This document shows, piece by piece, positions 25,192 through 48,401 of a DNA stretch of 64,000 bases (the stretch's first letter is position 1; every line of letters starts with the position of its first letter). This DNA is from Chrysomallon squamiferum (lineage: Eukaryota > Mollusca > Gastropoda > Neomphalida > Peltospiridae), in contig CM022673.1 of the NCBI GenBank assembly GCA_012295275.1, positions 23,284,081 through 23,348,080 of the forward strand. Direction: 5' to 3'. The notes under the pieces were generated by a model. It had not been told where the DNA came from and did no database searches. It saw only the letters and a list, made by a program, of their open reading frames with translations. A program made the translations under genes and the position numbers.

Positions 25192-28100
25192 CTATAAGCA
25201 TTCTATTTGTTCATAAAGTTCTTTCTGTAGAGCTTGCATCTCGTAAAGAAACTTGTCCTGATTACTATCAAAGCTGAATATGGATGCATCAGGAACCTCA
25301 GCTTCTGGATCTATAATGTGATATAAAAATAAATGAGTAAATAAGTTATGTTTTTTTTCTTCTGAGAGTCCCTGGTTAGCAGAATCATAATTAAATTTAT
25401 TTTCTTTTCTTTCACACTTCATCAGTGGTGATGCCTCTATCATCCAGTGAAACTTTATCGATGCATTAAAAAATTATATTATATTTCTGTATCAAAGTTT
25501 TCCTTCCTTCTAATATATTTTTATATTTCATTAAATAAAGAATAAATCTCCTAATCTAACTTTTATAAATAAAACTAAAGGAATTTTATTTCTCATGTGA
25601 CTCTTTGTTTAAATTTTGTTATTTTTGTGCTGCTACACAATGTAATTTTGCAGACACAAAAGAAGCTTGCTTTAAATAAATACTATTTTAATTTCCAATA
25701 TAGATCAAAATACAAGTTAATGTGCACAAAGGAAACTATATGTAAATGAAGTATTTACCCTGATGACAAGGTATGTCAAACTCAGATAGAGCATCAGCTT
25801 CTACAATATTTGTCTCTGGTTTAAATACAGGAGACTCATCACAGAATGTTATGTCAATTCCCAGCCTGCTCTGACTAACTGCCACATCTGTTTCGAAACA
25901 GCATAGATTTCCCTGCTGTTCAAGATTGCCTAACATTTCCATAAGGTCAACAGAATTTTCTGATTCAACTGAAAGTATAATTTAGTTTTCAGCTCAAAGT
26001 GTAAGCCATTTTTAACCATTTTTATCAGTAAAAAAATAGTAAACAATATAATAATAAACACCAAATAAACATCAGAAGTTTTTGCTCCCCTGAGCAGTTA
26101 ATCATTACCCCAGATTTATGCTATTTGAAATTAAAATAATTTTAAAAAGTGATATATCAACCAATACACTGCTATTATTTTGAAAATATCAAATTATGAA
26201 CAAATATTTGGTAACTAGAATATAAATTAAATTCATACCGTCATAAAAACTATTTCCATGGTCATCATTTGTCTGAACATGGCTGTCTTTTGGCTGTGTT
26301 TTTAAATCATTTAAGGTTTGGTTTTTAATTCTGTTTTCTTTTGGTTTGGTTCCATTTAAATATTTACTAAAGTCTTTTCCCTTAACATAAAGTTCATATG
26401 GATATAAATTTCTGGAAAAAAAAAAAAAAACCCAACAAAAACTTATTATTAAATAAAAATGAAAATTAAATATTCAAATCAATTTATTTTTCTTTATTTC
26501 TTTGTTTTTAATTTTTCATATTATCTTTATGCATGCACAGTAAAAGGTATAAAAGAAATCAAAATATGTTCTGTTTTAACAGAAACATAAAAGCCTGTTT
26601 CAGCTTCTGATGTTATGAAATGTCACATTAATTTGAACATTACTTGACACATATTTTATTACCTTTAAATAAAAAAATACAAAAGAGAACAATTTCTCCC
26701 ATATAATATCAACAAATTTTAGAAGTTTATGACAACCAAATAAACATACTTTTTATAATAATTTTTGGCTATGCTACCATAAGAACTTCGTTGACTTGTA
26801 TTAAGACTGTCCACATCAGCTACTTCTCGATATACTGAAGTCCAAGAACGATTTAAACAAACCTTGAAAATAATACATTTATAGTTTTAATTATTTTTAG
26901 TATATTATTATCATTACAAATTCCATTTCTAATTTCTCATTAAGATAATTAATATAAATGTCAGTATAAATGTAGCAACTGCAAATTACATTGCAGTGCT
27001 GAAAGGATTTTCAAACTAATTTCAAATAACATCTGTGCAAAACAATATATTTTAAAAATTATTATTTTAACTGCTTCTTAAAACAAATACAAAGCTGTTA
27101 AGGACATTTTTATCAAAAGTGTTTATTTTAAATTTCAGTGTATGAAATAACACTACAGTAAAGAGTAAAATGTATTAAGCCACTAGCATTCTTATGAAAA
27201 GAAGACTTTAACCCCAACCCTAATTACATCCAAAACCAATATGCAGATGTCCATTAATCTCTGAGCAAGCTGCAAAACCATAATGAAACAAGAAAAATAG
27301 TGATAAAATAATGAAGTGAAACTACAACCTCTTTATAACCACCTCTTTCATGGACAGCCAGGAACAGCTGAAATAATGTTATAGGAGTTTTGTGCCATAC
27401 AGGTGATTTGTATACCCTGACATTATTTCGTGTCATGAAGCGATAAACATCATGTTCAAAGGCTCGTTCATTGCGTTTATACATCTATAAAAGGTAAGAT
27501 GAATACAGTCCAAATTCTGGACATATGTATAGGTATAAATCTAATTGTTTAATACATTATAATTAGATGCTACTGCAAAATTATAACCAAATTTAAAATA
27601 TTATTTTCCAGTCTTTACAATCATCAATAAACTATTTGAAACATTTTTGTTTTAAATAAAAAAACTGATAAAACATTTTATTTAAGAATTTAAAATACCA
27701 CTATACACCTGTTTTCATATAAGTTTTTTTTACAAATTTACACCTATATAATCTTAAATTAATTCTCTTTAAGTATTATGTATGCTTAGAAGAATTATTC
27801 TAACATTGCTACTTATGCATATTTAAAAAACTTATATGAAAACAAACACCATTAACAGATTAAATATGCAACTTGCCTCAACATCTAGAACAAACTTTTC
27901 TTCCTTAGAATGATCAACAAGTGAATTTGATGAGAAATCCAGCTGCACATTATAACCATCAGCATCATTAAAATTTAATTTCTGTATTTTAGTTTTATCA
28001 CTTTCAGGGGAATAATTATGTTTATATCTTGTACTAATCTTATTTCTCTGATGTTGTTTTACATCAATATTTACATGTCCTTTATCAAATTTTTCACCAA

Positions 28101-31100
28101 AAATGTTTGCCTGAGAAATAGTAGTTGATTTGGATCTTGAAGAATGGAAATTTAAATCAAATGAGTCATCGTCTAAATACCCTGTGAAAAAAAAAGAAAC
28201 AGAAAATAAAATTAAAATATAAAGTTTAATACAAATTTAAACAAAAATCAATTGTATAGAGATATGAATGTAGAATTTAGTTTTGTTTACAAACCAATTG
28301 CTAGCTAAACATATACTATGTTTATAAGGAAAGTTTTATCATTGTCAAGACATTTTTGTTTTTTATTATTTGCTTTCTCTTACACATAGTTGGACATATT
28401 TATTAATACAATTTATTTTCTTTACTTTGCATATTTTTCATATAGCAACAAAAAATTATTACTCAAACTTCTACCGTTATTTGTAATTTTCTTGCAAAAT
28501 ATTTCATTTTTATCTTTATAAATAAATTCACATCTTTTCAGTCTTTCTGACAAAGACATAAGCTGAAGATGTTTGGCCTCCTCCATGGCATATTGCACAG
28601 ATTTTCTTTTAAATGTCTGTTTTTCTATTTTAGGCTTTGCCTTTGGTGCTTTTTTCTGTGAACATGATCTCTTCTTTTGCTGAAAAATGTCATGAATTAA
28701 ATCTAATTTCTAACAGATTATATAACATAAATCTTTTGCTGCATACTGACATCTCTAACACTTTTTTCTACCATTAAGTGATTTAACAACATCTTTATTC
28801 TGCTTCATACCAATGAGTCTAGTGATAAGCAGTTTTAAGAATGAAATCAGAAGTAATAGAAATAATAATTATATATCATAATGATCTTTAATGGCACTAT
28901 AAGTATTAACTATAAATATTACATGGTGAAATTTTATAGTATCTATGAAGAGAAACTTGTGTTTTTGATAATTAACCTGAAAATGAGTGTCTTGTTTAAT
29001 TTTTTCATTCTCTAACACTGCCTTTCCAAATTTTTCCACTGATGAAGCTTTAACCCAACCACGGGTATGAGGCTTTCCCAAGAACTCAACATGATAAAAA
29101 TGGGGTTCATCTGGATCAGAATATGTCACAAATACATTTTCATCAGGATCTCGAGTTATCAATGCTGGCCACCTAAAATACGGTTAATAAAAAATAAAAA
29201 TTCTTATCAATTATTAAGAAATAATAACAACAGACAGCATTCGCATGATAAAAATTGGTTCTCTAAATTTTAAATTGTATTATTAAAATAAATATGAAGT
29301 CAGATTAGGACAACCTTATTCAAGTGCCTCTATTAGTGAAATCTTATATATGAAAAGGTGTTTTGGTGCATTAAAAAATTATGCTTTCTTTCTGTAATAA
29401 AGTTTTCTTTCCTGCTTTTAAAATATTTTGTGTCTCATTAAATAAAGAATGAATCTTCTCTCATTTTGGATAAATAAAAGTATAACTAAACAATTTTAGA
29501 AAGAAGACAAATATTAATATTAAAGTTTAAAATATTTTATCTGAATTTTGAAGGACTGGATTATTAAAATGTATTATATATTTGATGATTCCAATGAAAT
29601 TAAAAGAAGGGATATTATATCTTTATGTTTTATCACTTAAAGGTTTGCTGCAGTAAGTTTATAAACTAAAAATATAATTGAATTAAATCCACTACATTTG
29701 CAGTTTTATATAACATAATTAGTTAAATTTAACTAATTTATTCATTTGAGATGAAGCAGATGAATTAATATACTAATATCTACTTGCAATATCCTGAGTA
29801 CTTAGCCAACACTAGAGTTCCTTCCTTGAAAACAGACTTTATGTAAACCAACCCAACTTTCCTTGCAGTTTTATCATACCAGTGTGTATTTTCTTCTGGC
29901 ACATCACATGATCTGAAATTCTCATCCTTGTTCATAAAACAAAACCACTTTGTTTCTTCTGTTACACCTTTTACTTCTGATTCAGTGACTCTTCTCCATT
30001 TCATGCAGTCTTCATTATCACACTGTATCCACTGTGCTGACTCTATCTAAATGCAAAATAGAGCAATTTATATGAAAAAGCCTATTTCTAGATTAGAAAC
30101 ATTAGCAATTACAAGAAGGCAATAAGATTCTTAACAATTTTTTGGTTTCACCTCTTAATTTAAAAATGAAAATATATACGATCTTCAAAGCATTATATAT
30201 TATAATATCATAACATTTTCGTAAATATAATATTCTTAATATATACATTTTGCAATAACTGTAAAGGATACTGTTAATATTTATTATTATAGAAGCAGAC
30301 AAAAACCATAAACACATTGGTTAAAAACTTCACACACACACAATAAAAAAATAGAAAAATGAACAATTAAATAACAATAATTAAGTCTTCATTATTGCAC
30401 TTCTTTTTTATGAAGCAACCAATTAAATTTGCAAAAGCTGTACAGTCTATATCTACCTTCTTTCTCCATTCAACTACTGAACTCTTTGTTGAACAACTTG
30501 AAGATGAATTTGATGTCACTGATATTTGTTTGTTTGTTTTCAAACTTTCCAGTTGAGACTTTGTAAGACTGTCAAGAGACAGCTCTGCAGATGGATTTTC
30601 TATCACTGTAATGAATAAAAGTGAACTGTTCGATTTTCTTTCTAAAATAAATTTCTAATCATGTAATATTATATTGTTATGGTCAGTGATGAGCAAAGAC
30701 AAATCTTAAATGAGCCAAATTTCCATATAATATTATATTATAAATTTATAAATTGAAAATAACCCCAAAATATAATTTTGATGTGACAGTTCTTTGTTAT
30801 TATATTTTTATATTACTGCTTTTGAGTCTAGTATCACTTTAAGTTGTGAGGGGGAACAGGAAAGATACTCAGCAATGAATGAGATATAACCCTCCCCCCA
30901 CCCCAAAAAAAACCAGTAACAAGTAATAATAATAAAAACAGAGAGAGTGATAATTATTTTTGGATTTTACTCTTTTCCGTTTGTAATAAATTGTATGGTG
31001 AAATGCTCAATGTAATTCATAAATTTGAAAACTGTTTAGTTACTACTACTTTATTTTCTTTGAATTAATATTTCTATTTTTTAACTAATTATAAAATCAT

Positions 31101-31255
31101 AACAATGAACATCAGTTATCTTCAATTAATTTCAAAATCACTTCCAAATAAATGTATAACGTATATAATCAGTGAAGTCATGTTAGATATTTGTACTTAC
31201 ATAATCTTTTTAAACCTCTGGTTATTATTGATCTCTTGAGATTGTTGTTTATCAT
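25192..31255 (-). CDS. CW zinc finger, PWWP and ARID domain protein, ZCWPW1-like (11 exons)
   Basis: Predicted nuclear chromatin reader of 647 residues. Exons in reading order: 31255-31201, 30605-30457, 30046-29784, 29172-28977, 28679-28475, 28181-27877, 27484-27329, 26862-26750, 26411-26239, 25968-25759, 25310-25192; all phases close. The CW domain (about 72-125) has WIQCD, C82, KWRR, W102/C104, C115 and PEE, so all four zinc cysteines are present. The family binds methylated H3K4. The PWWP domain (about 143-205) has LVLAKYSGYCKWPALI and YHVEFLG, with CKWP in place of PWWP; this fold usually reads H3K36me3. A basic Lys-rich linker follows (222-245). The ARID domain (about 398-490) has FEHDVYRFM, LAVHERGGYKEV, RSWTSVYREVA and NYYKKNLYPYELY. 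The acidic C-terminal tail is likely disordered. CW plus PWWP matches ZCWPW1/ZCWPW2, but I know of no ARID in those vertebrate proteins. The intron after exon 6 uses a GC donor. The initiator ATG is the one that opens the phase-compatible first exon. Confidence 0.9.
25461..25592. repeat. Dispersed repeat, copy 1 (intron 10)
   Basis: About 130 bp starting atgcattaaaaaattat and containing ttcattaaataaagaat. It is similar along its length to 29367-29500 in intron 3 of the same gene. Confidence 0.6.
29367..29500. repeat. Dispersed repeat, copy 2 (intron 3)
   Basis: Partner of the copy at 25461. Shared words include gcattaaaaaattat, aaagttttc and cattaaataaagaat in the same order and spacing. The family is unknown. 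Confidence 0.6.
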
Positions 31256-31599
31256 TATGACGCTTGGTTCTAGCTTGACACCATCTAATTAATTTGGTTA
31301 AATACAAATATTTATTCAGCTTTTATAACTTACTGGACAACAAACGTCTGACTAAATTAAACCATTATCTAGGACAAATGCAGATTCTAATGAATAGAAA
31401 TACCAAAATATGAGTCGTAAACCTATTACGGTAAAGTTGGTAAACAAACACAAATTATCCGAGAAAGCTATAATTAATATAATAAGACAGTTTATTAAAA
31501 CATTAATAATAAATAAATGAAAGAAAAAAGACAAATAAAAGTTTATATAAATATTAAATTGATATTTAAAAAATTATATTCATTAATTTTTCATATGTA

Positions 31600-31680
31600 C
31601 CCCGTAACCAAATCCCAAAGAACTTCTGCGGAAGTTGCAGACGACTTTTAGTAAAGCATTATGGGATTGTTTTTTCTTAG
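31600..31680 (-). promoter_or_regulatory. Candidate promoter of the CW/PWWP/ARID gene
   Basis: A GC-richer island 350-425 bp upstream of the start codon. It contains an ETS-like core (gcggaagt, 31629-31636) and gcattatgggattgt (31656-31670), which resembles ZNF143/THAP11-type promoter elements. Motif matches were made by eye. Confidence 0.3.
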
Positions 31681-31928
31681 GGGAAATAAAAAAAATAAAA
31701 TGAAATAAAATAAAAAACAAAAAGAACAATTATAAAAAGAAAGTTTAATAATAAAAAAATGTCTATGCTTGACTCATATTGTCAAAATATTCATTATATA
31801 TGTTCATCCAAAATAATAATAAAAAAACTAAATAAAATAAAAAATCTGGATATGTTTGCAAAAATTAAACAAAGAGAAGTAAGGCCATTTTATAATTCAG
31901 ATGAAAGTGTATTAGTCTACTTTCTAAA

Positions 31929-31973
<45 letters not shown>

Positions 31974-32077
31974 GTTGTTTGTTTCGTTTGGGTTTTTGGT
32001 GAGGTTTTTTAACGTTAGAATATGAAACGTTTATTGTTTTAAAATAATATGATATTTCAAATGATCATTAAAAACAA

Positions 32078-32143
<66 letters not shown>

Positions 32144-32601
32144 CTGCTAAATCTAAATCTTAATTACATCTTAAAAAACACAATATACCCACGCACACAA
32201 CCACAACCACTATTAAACATCCACACATGCTCACACTTAATATAATATTTTAAAGGCAACGAAATAGGTAAATGTAGTTTGATTGAATGCTTGTATTATT
32301 TCCACAAAATATTGGGGCTGTACTGCAAAGAATTATCCTTCGCCAGATCATTTTAGATAATTGTAGAAACGTAATTCCATTGTATCCAATAAACTATTAG
32401 TAAAAAGCTGCCTTTGATGAAGTACGAAGTTATCTGAAATCCAAGAACAAAGAACAAATTCAAGTTTTCATACAGAATATATATTACTTTTTTCTTTCAG
32501 AAAAAAACCCAACAACTTTTTACTAACTTTTAACACAAAAATTCGACACATTTTCAAAATATTTTACATCATGACAATTTACCAAACATCATTCAAAAGT
32601 T
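31681..32601. other. Short intergenic gap with inverted AAT/ATT arrays
   Basis: No exon seen. It holds an ATT array (31928-31973) and an AAT array (32079-32141) about 105 bp apart in opposite orientation, able to pair as a large hairpin. The part next to 32602 is presumably the 3' UTR of the minus-strand coiled-coil gene. Confidence 0.7.
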
Positions 32602-42528
<9,927 letters not shown>

Positions 42529-43229
42529 TTTTTTGGTTGTTTTTGTTTTAGAATAATAACTCACTGAGAAGATTTTGTTTTTAATAAGTCATAGTCCATT
42601 TTTGTGATTAAAATCCATTAATGTGTGATCACAGAACTGATATTTTCTCCTTTAAATTTTTTTTTTACTTTCGAAAAATTCTCTATAAAAGTATTTCAGC
42701 CTTCTATCTACAAATTCTCTCATTTTTGCACTGTTCTCTAACTGCGCTCTCACAGGCTCGCGCGCCGTTGGAAACGATTTCACGTGTCAAAGAATTCATA
42801 ACCGTGCTGACTTCTGTCACTTCGTAATATCTTCTGAAAAAACAAACCTGAATTCTTTTATTTGATTTGATTCGCTTCATTCGGAATACAGGGCCATTAA
42901 AACTGTTCAATACGAGGTCAGTGATAGAATTTATATCTATCTGTTTAACCTAATTCTACAAAGCGCAGACGACAATACTTCCCCGCGCTTTTGTCCCAAA
43001 TTTGTAAAGCCTGTCTTGTCTTTTGTTCGCTCCAATATCCCAGTTAAACTTTTACTACTTTTTATCCGTTACGTCGTTTTACAGCAAAAGATTCGTAAGC
43101 AAGAAATGGATTATATTTATAATTATTTCCTTTACCGATATCTCGTTAATGGGGACTCCGCGTAATAAAAAGAGGACTTGCATACGTACTTGGTTTTGGT
43201 GATTATAATCAGCACCCTTAAATAGTATA

Positions 43230-43641
43230 CAGTCGACCCACCATTTAACGAACTAAAAGGCGTTAAATGTTTTCCGGAAAAAAAAAAAAAAGTTCGGATT
43301 TTCCGTTGTTACAAATAGCGAAAATATTAATATTAACAATAAAGAATAACATTCAGAACAAAATTTTCTATAAATTTACAGTTTATACTAATCTTGATGG
43401 GTAGCAGATTGAATTTGTTTTGTCATGATCGTTTAGTGACTCCATTGTCAAAACATAAAAAATAAAAATAATATTCATATATCTAAAGAATTCTAATATG
43501 AATGCACATAGTGACTCGCTCAAGGAATCATCTTTCGGACGCTTCGTTTACCCCCGGGCAAGTCCGAATATCGGTGTGTTCAAGAATAATCGATTTCCGA
43601 GTTCGGGCAAAAAACAGGTCCATTAAAAAGAGGGCCGAGTG
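43230..43641. mobile_element. Candidate non-autonomous pogo/Tigger-like MITE
   Basis: About 412 bp flanked by TA on both sides. The left end is CAGTCGACCCACCATTTAA. The right end, read inward on the other strand, is CACTCGGCCCTCTTTTTAA, matching at about 14 of 19 positions. A CAGT-type terminus with a TA target is typical of pogo/Tigger elements in the Tc1/mariner superfamily. The interior is AT-rich with CG-containing patches and no transposase frame, so it would be a deletion derivative. The terminal inverted repeat is short and imperfect. Confidence 0.55.
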
Positions 43642-44347
43642 TAATTTCGTACACTTCAAAGCGTTTAGAAAAGTTGAATGACAAATTGAATAAAATGTTG
43701 TTTATGGACTTCATTGGTTATCTACTCTTTTTCTCAAACCCTTTCAAATAAATTTGAAATGAAGTAGTTTAAAAGAAAATTCTAAAATATCAGACCTTAT
43801 TTTTGTATATGAGCTCACTAAATAGCTCTCTCTCTCTCACTCACTCATTCTCTCTCTCATTCTCTTTCTCTCACATACACACACACTCACAGAGACACAC
43901 ACAGACACACACAGCAACACCCTATAGAATTATAATAATGTAAATGGGTTTATTTGCTGCATTCTAATGATTCTCTTAAGAACACGATCAGTTGCGAATA
44001 AGGATAATAAAAAGTCGAAGATTATTTCGATATTCCACGCACGGAATTGCTACATCAGTGTCAAATGTTTTTTTATGCTTCGTCGAACTCCACGTTATTC
44101 CTGTAATAAAATAACTTCCATGAACCGAGTAACGACGAAGAATTCTTTAATGACAGCATTGACCTATCCTATGGGCAAACTTAGAGATGATTAATTATAT
44201 ATAGAATATTCATAAAGTCTAAAAAAAAAATAGCATATAAGTGCTTCAACGACAAGATCAACATCAACAAAAACAAAACCCATCAATATTTCTAATATCG
44301 GAATAAAAAGCGTCACCAGTAGCAAAGGAAAAGAGAAATTTCGATGG

Positions 44348-44563
<216 letters not shown>

Positions 44564-44735
44564 TTTACAATAACATTTAAACGATGGAGATTAAAATCAA
44601 TATCATGACACTTACTGACCACAAGATTCCGTAGATAAATCTTCGCTTAATTAACAAGTAATATTTTGTTTATATATGAAGGCAACTATTTATCTCAGAC
44701 AACAAAGCCCGAACAAACTTAAAATAAAGAAAGAA

Positions 44736-44767
44736 TGACGTCATAATAGCGTTGCTGGGGACGTCAT
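44736..44767. promoter_or_regulatory. Two CRE-like motifs 24 bp apart
   Basis: A perfect palindromic TGACGTCA at 44736-44743 and a GGACGTCA/GACGTCAT at 44759-44767. CREB/ATF proteins bind this octamer. The pair lies 2.2 kb upstream of the coiled-coil gene start, so any target is uncertain. Confidence 0.35.
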
Positions 44768-44946
44768 ATTCTGTTTTCCGACGTTCTTATTTCAAGCCGA
44801 GGCTTGAAAATTTGCAAGGAAAATGTTTTACGATTTATTATTTTCTTTCTTTCTTTCATCATCTTATTATTAATAATTTTGGATTGAGTGATCTTTGGTT
44901 TCATGGTCCCTAAGCCTGTGTTAAAGTAAAATAATAATAATAACAA

Positions 44947-44977
<31 letters not shown>

Positions 44978-45730
44978 AATAACATTGGAGGCGAGATTAA
45001 TTTTTTAAAATTATAAATTTCAAATTCCCTATTACAGCCTATTTTCTTTCTACTTTCCGAAAGAAACAAGTAATGATTTGGAAATATATTTAGGTTGATG
45101 AACTATATTTGTGTAAAGGTTTTGATAAATAATGACTCAACAAGGGGTCGTTACCCCCATAAATTGAAAACATAACTGACACATTCGGTACGCCTTTCTT
45201 AAGGTAATTCCTCTCCTGCTTGCAAGGACTGATTCACGACTTCATAATGAGGTGTAGTTTTCTAAATAAGATGTGCTTCAAAAACTGCAACAACAACAAT
45301 AAATAAATAAATAAAAATAAAAAAAAACAACAAAGATAAAAAAGGGATAACATGTTGATTTTGACCCGAATGTAAGTTATAAATATATATGTAGCGACAT
45401 GACAAAAAATATCGTACGTCTTGTATGTTCTGTTGTGTCGGTCCATATAAATTATGTATATTTTATTCCAAAAATAGTTTTAATGTCACTAAGAAAATAA
45501 TGTAAGTACAATTTAATGACATTTTGTTTGTATGGAAATGGTAAATATATGAGTCAGGGCATTAAGGGGCATTTAGGTCGAGAGAAATACTCAGTGAATT
45601 GGTAAAAAAAATCATGCAATATCCTTTTGTTGTCAGCTACAAAATTAATGTTCGAACAGACGTTTTGTATAGGAACACCTGCGAGCCAAAATCCGTGTGA
45701 AACTGATGAATTATTGATTTTATTACTGCA

Positions 45731-45752
45731 ACTACTACCACTACCGCTACCG

Positions 45753-45836
<84 letters not shown>

Positions 45837-45892
45837 TTATTACTACTGCTGCTACTGCTGCTGCTACTACTACTACTAGAACTACTATCACT
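45731..45892. repeat. CTA trinucleotide array
   Basis: About 160 bp of CTA/CTG units, open in several frames and so giving poly-Leu, poly-Ser or poly-Val artefacts. Confidence 0.95.
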
Positions 45893-46063
45893 ATTAATTT
45901 TAATTGTCGTTATTTGAATCAAAGAGCAAGTCATTGAAATCTAACGTATTAAGAAGAAATTGTTAATAAAACATTAAATTATTTTTGGGAACTGATATTG
46001 GCTAACTTAGAGATTTAAATAGCAGCAGCTATCTTATGAGCACATTTAGAAAAATATCATTGA

Positions 46064-46064
<1 letters not shown>

Positions 46065-46123
<59 letters not shown>
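46065..46123. repeat. AAT then AAAT microsatellite
   Basis: AAT array turning directly into an AAAT array. Confidence 0.9.
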
Positions 46124-46124
<1 letters not shown>

Positions 46125-46320
46125 CAACAGTGACAGACACAATCTCACAAACACTCACACATACATTCCTAGTTCCTAATAACGCTGTGCAGTTGCAAAT
46201 TAATTTTGTACCTAACCAAGTCACTCTGGAAGTTAAATACTTGTCTGATCTGAAAAATAACGCAAAGACAGACATGCGAATTTATGAGAATGATGAAATC
46301 AGTTTGTTAAGATGGTAGAC

Positions 46321-46440
<120 letters not shown>

Positions 46441-47741
46441 GTTTGAAACAAACGTTTTAAAACCATTTTAATTTTTAAATTAATATTTATTTATTTAATC
46501 TGTTTCACTCAGAAGGAGATTATAGCGTCGTTGCAACATCTTCCTCGAGATCAAATATTTTAATACTTTTTACTGACGTTGCTCATTAAATTGAAACATT
46601 AAAAACAACTCGACATCAGTGACAACAACAAACAAACAAAAACTAAATATATACAAACAAACACACACCCACCCAACTCCCCCAAAACAACAACAAAAAA
46701 CAAATAACAACAACAGCAAAAAAACAAAAAAACAGAAATCACGGCAATCGAAGGTACGATTTAACTTTGCAATAGTATACTTAGTGTTTCAGCTTATTAT
46801 TAATTAATTAATTTATTTATTTAGTTGGCTTGTTTGTTTGCATCTTTTTAAATTCTGGTTTCCTCTTTAATGTTGTCTGCTCTTGCTGTTTTAACATTAT
46901 AAGTTACATTTGTGAGAACGAAATGTCTTGATAAAGTAAGAATGTTTGCATATTTATTTCAATATTTTATTATTAGCCAAAATTAGTTTCCAGAAACAAA
47001 TACACATTTACAGTTACATCATAAAATATTTACAAAAACGCTTGAACACCTGACTTATATTTGATTTGAACAGCCACGCAGATATATTTTCTTTCGTTAT
47101 TATTGCACAAACTAATTTGTTACAGCAATAACGAAAAATATAAAATAACAGTGAAAACAATAACAACAACAACAACATTTTGTTTTCCTTATTACTGATT
47201 TTGTTTCTTTTTGAAATCTTATTCTTTTAGAAATTATTTTTAGCAACTGTCAGTTAAAGTAGCAGTCAAAAGAATCAGCGTAAGCCTAATTCATTGCAGT
47301 GGCAAGAAATTAAAATATAGTTTGCCATTTAGCTTGAATAATTATTTTAATTTTCATAATTGTGTTTTAATGGTTGATAACACAAAGTAAGAAAACTATT
47401 AACAGTGGTTTTATTATGCATATGTCATTTCATAAAGAAATATTTAAAACATCCTTACAGGTTTAGGATAAGATAATTCACAATCATTTTTCTCTGAATC
47501 AGGCTTATGTAACATTTCTAAGTATGAAATTGCGCCCCACGAAATAGAAAATTTCGATATCCACATAGTTCCATAACCTTATTACTTTATTACCTAACGT
47601 TATTATTAGTAGAGACTTATCGGTAAATAAATTCAATATTTTTGAATTAGGTTTAATGTTTTTAGATGATTTCTAGTTGTCATCAATGGTACAGATTTTT
47701 TGTGTGTGTTTTTTTTAAATTTAGTGTCTGTATAACCTGGT

Positions 47742-48321
47742 TCACAGCCACTTCAAAGCCGCAGAACAAAGTCCGTGTCCACTGCGGTAATTTCCCGCGA
47801 TGACGCGGTTAAGTCCAAGGAAGATGTCATAGTTTACAGATCCTTGGACATCACTCTGTCCATTTAACGCAAACAGCGAAGGATCCTTCACAAAGTCAAA
47901 ATTCCCTGCGTAGTTGTTCCATACAACAACCTCGTTTGCGATTACAATGGATAGTCTTTCTTGAATGAAATCTTCTTTCAGAAAGAGTCGTTTTCTCCAC
48001 GGGTCATGTGACTTGTCGCTTCCAAAAACGGAAAAAGTAGATCCATATCCGTCAACCTCGCTGTCGTTTTCCTGGGTGTTGCTGTCACCAGCTGAAATAT
48101 TGGGAATTTTAGAGTTAAACATTTCATTTAATTATTTATTTTATTTATTTATTATTATTTTTTTACTTTCTTTTTCTACAGTAAATGAAGAAAAAAAGAG
48201 TAAAGTTAAGAAATTTTTCGATATTTTTTTTTTTTTTTTTTATCCTATTATTATTATTATTTTATGGCGCTTTAATTATTCATGTTATTATGATTATAAA
48301 AATTACCTTTTTTTTTTACTT

Positions 48322-48401
<80 letters not shown>

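Noticed and set aside
45554-45934. Long open frames on both strands encoding poly-Ser, poly-Val or poly-Leu
   Set aside because: They are translations of the CTA array in different frames; a trinucleotide repeat without stops is open by construction.
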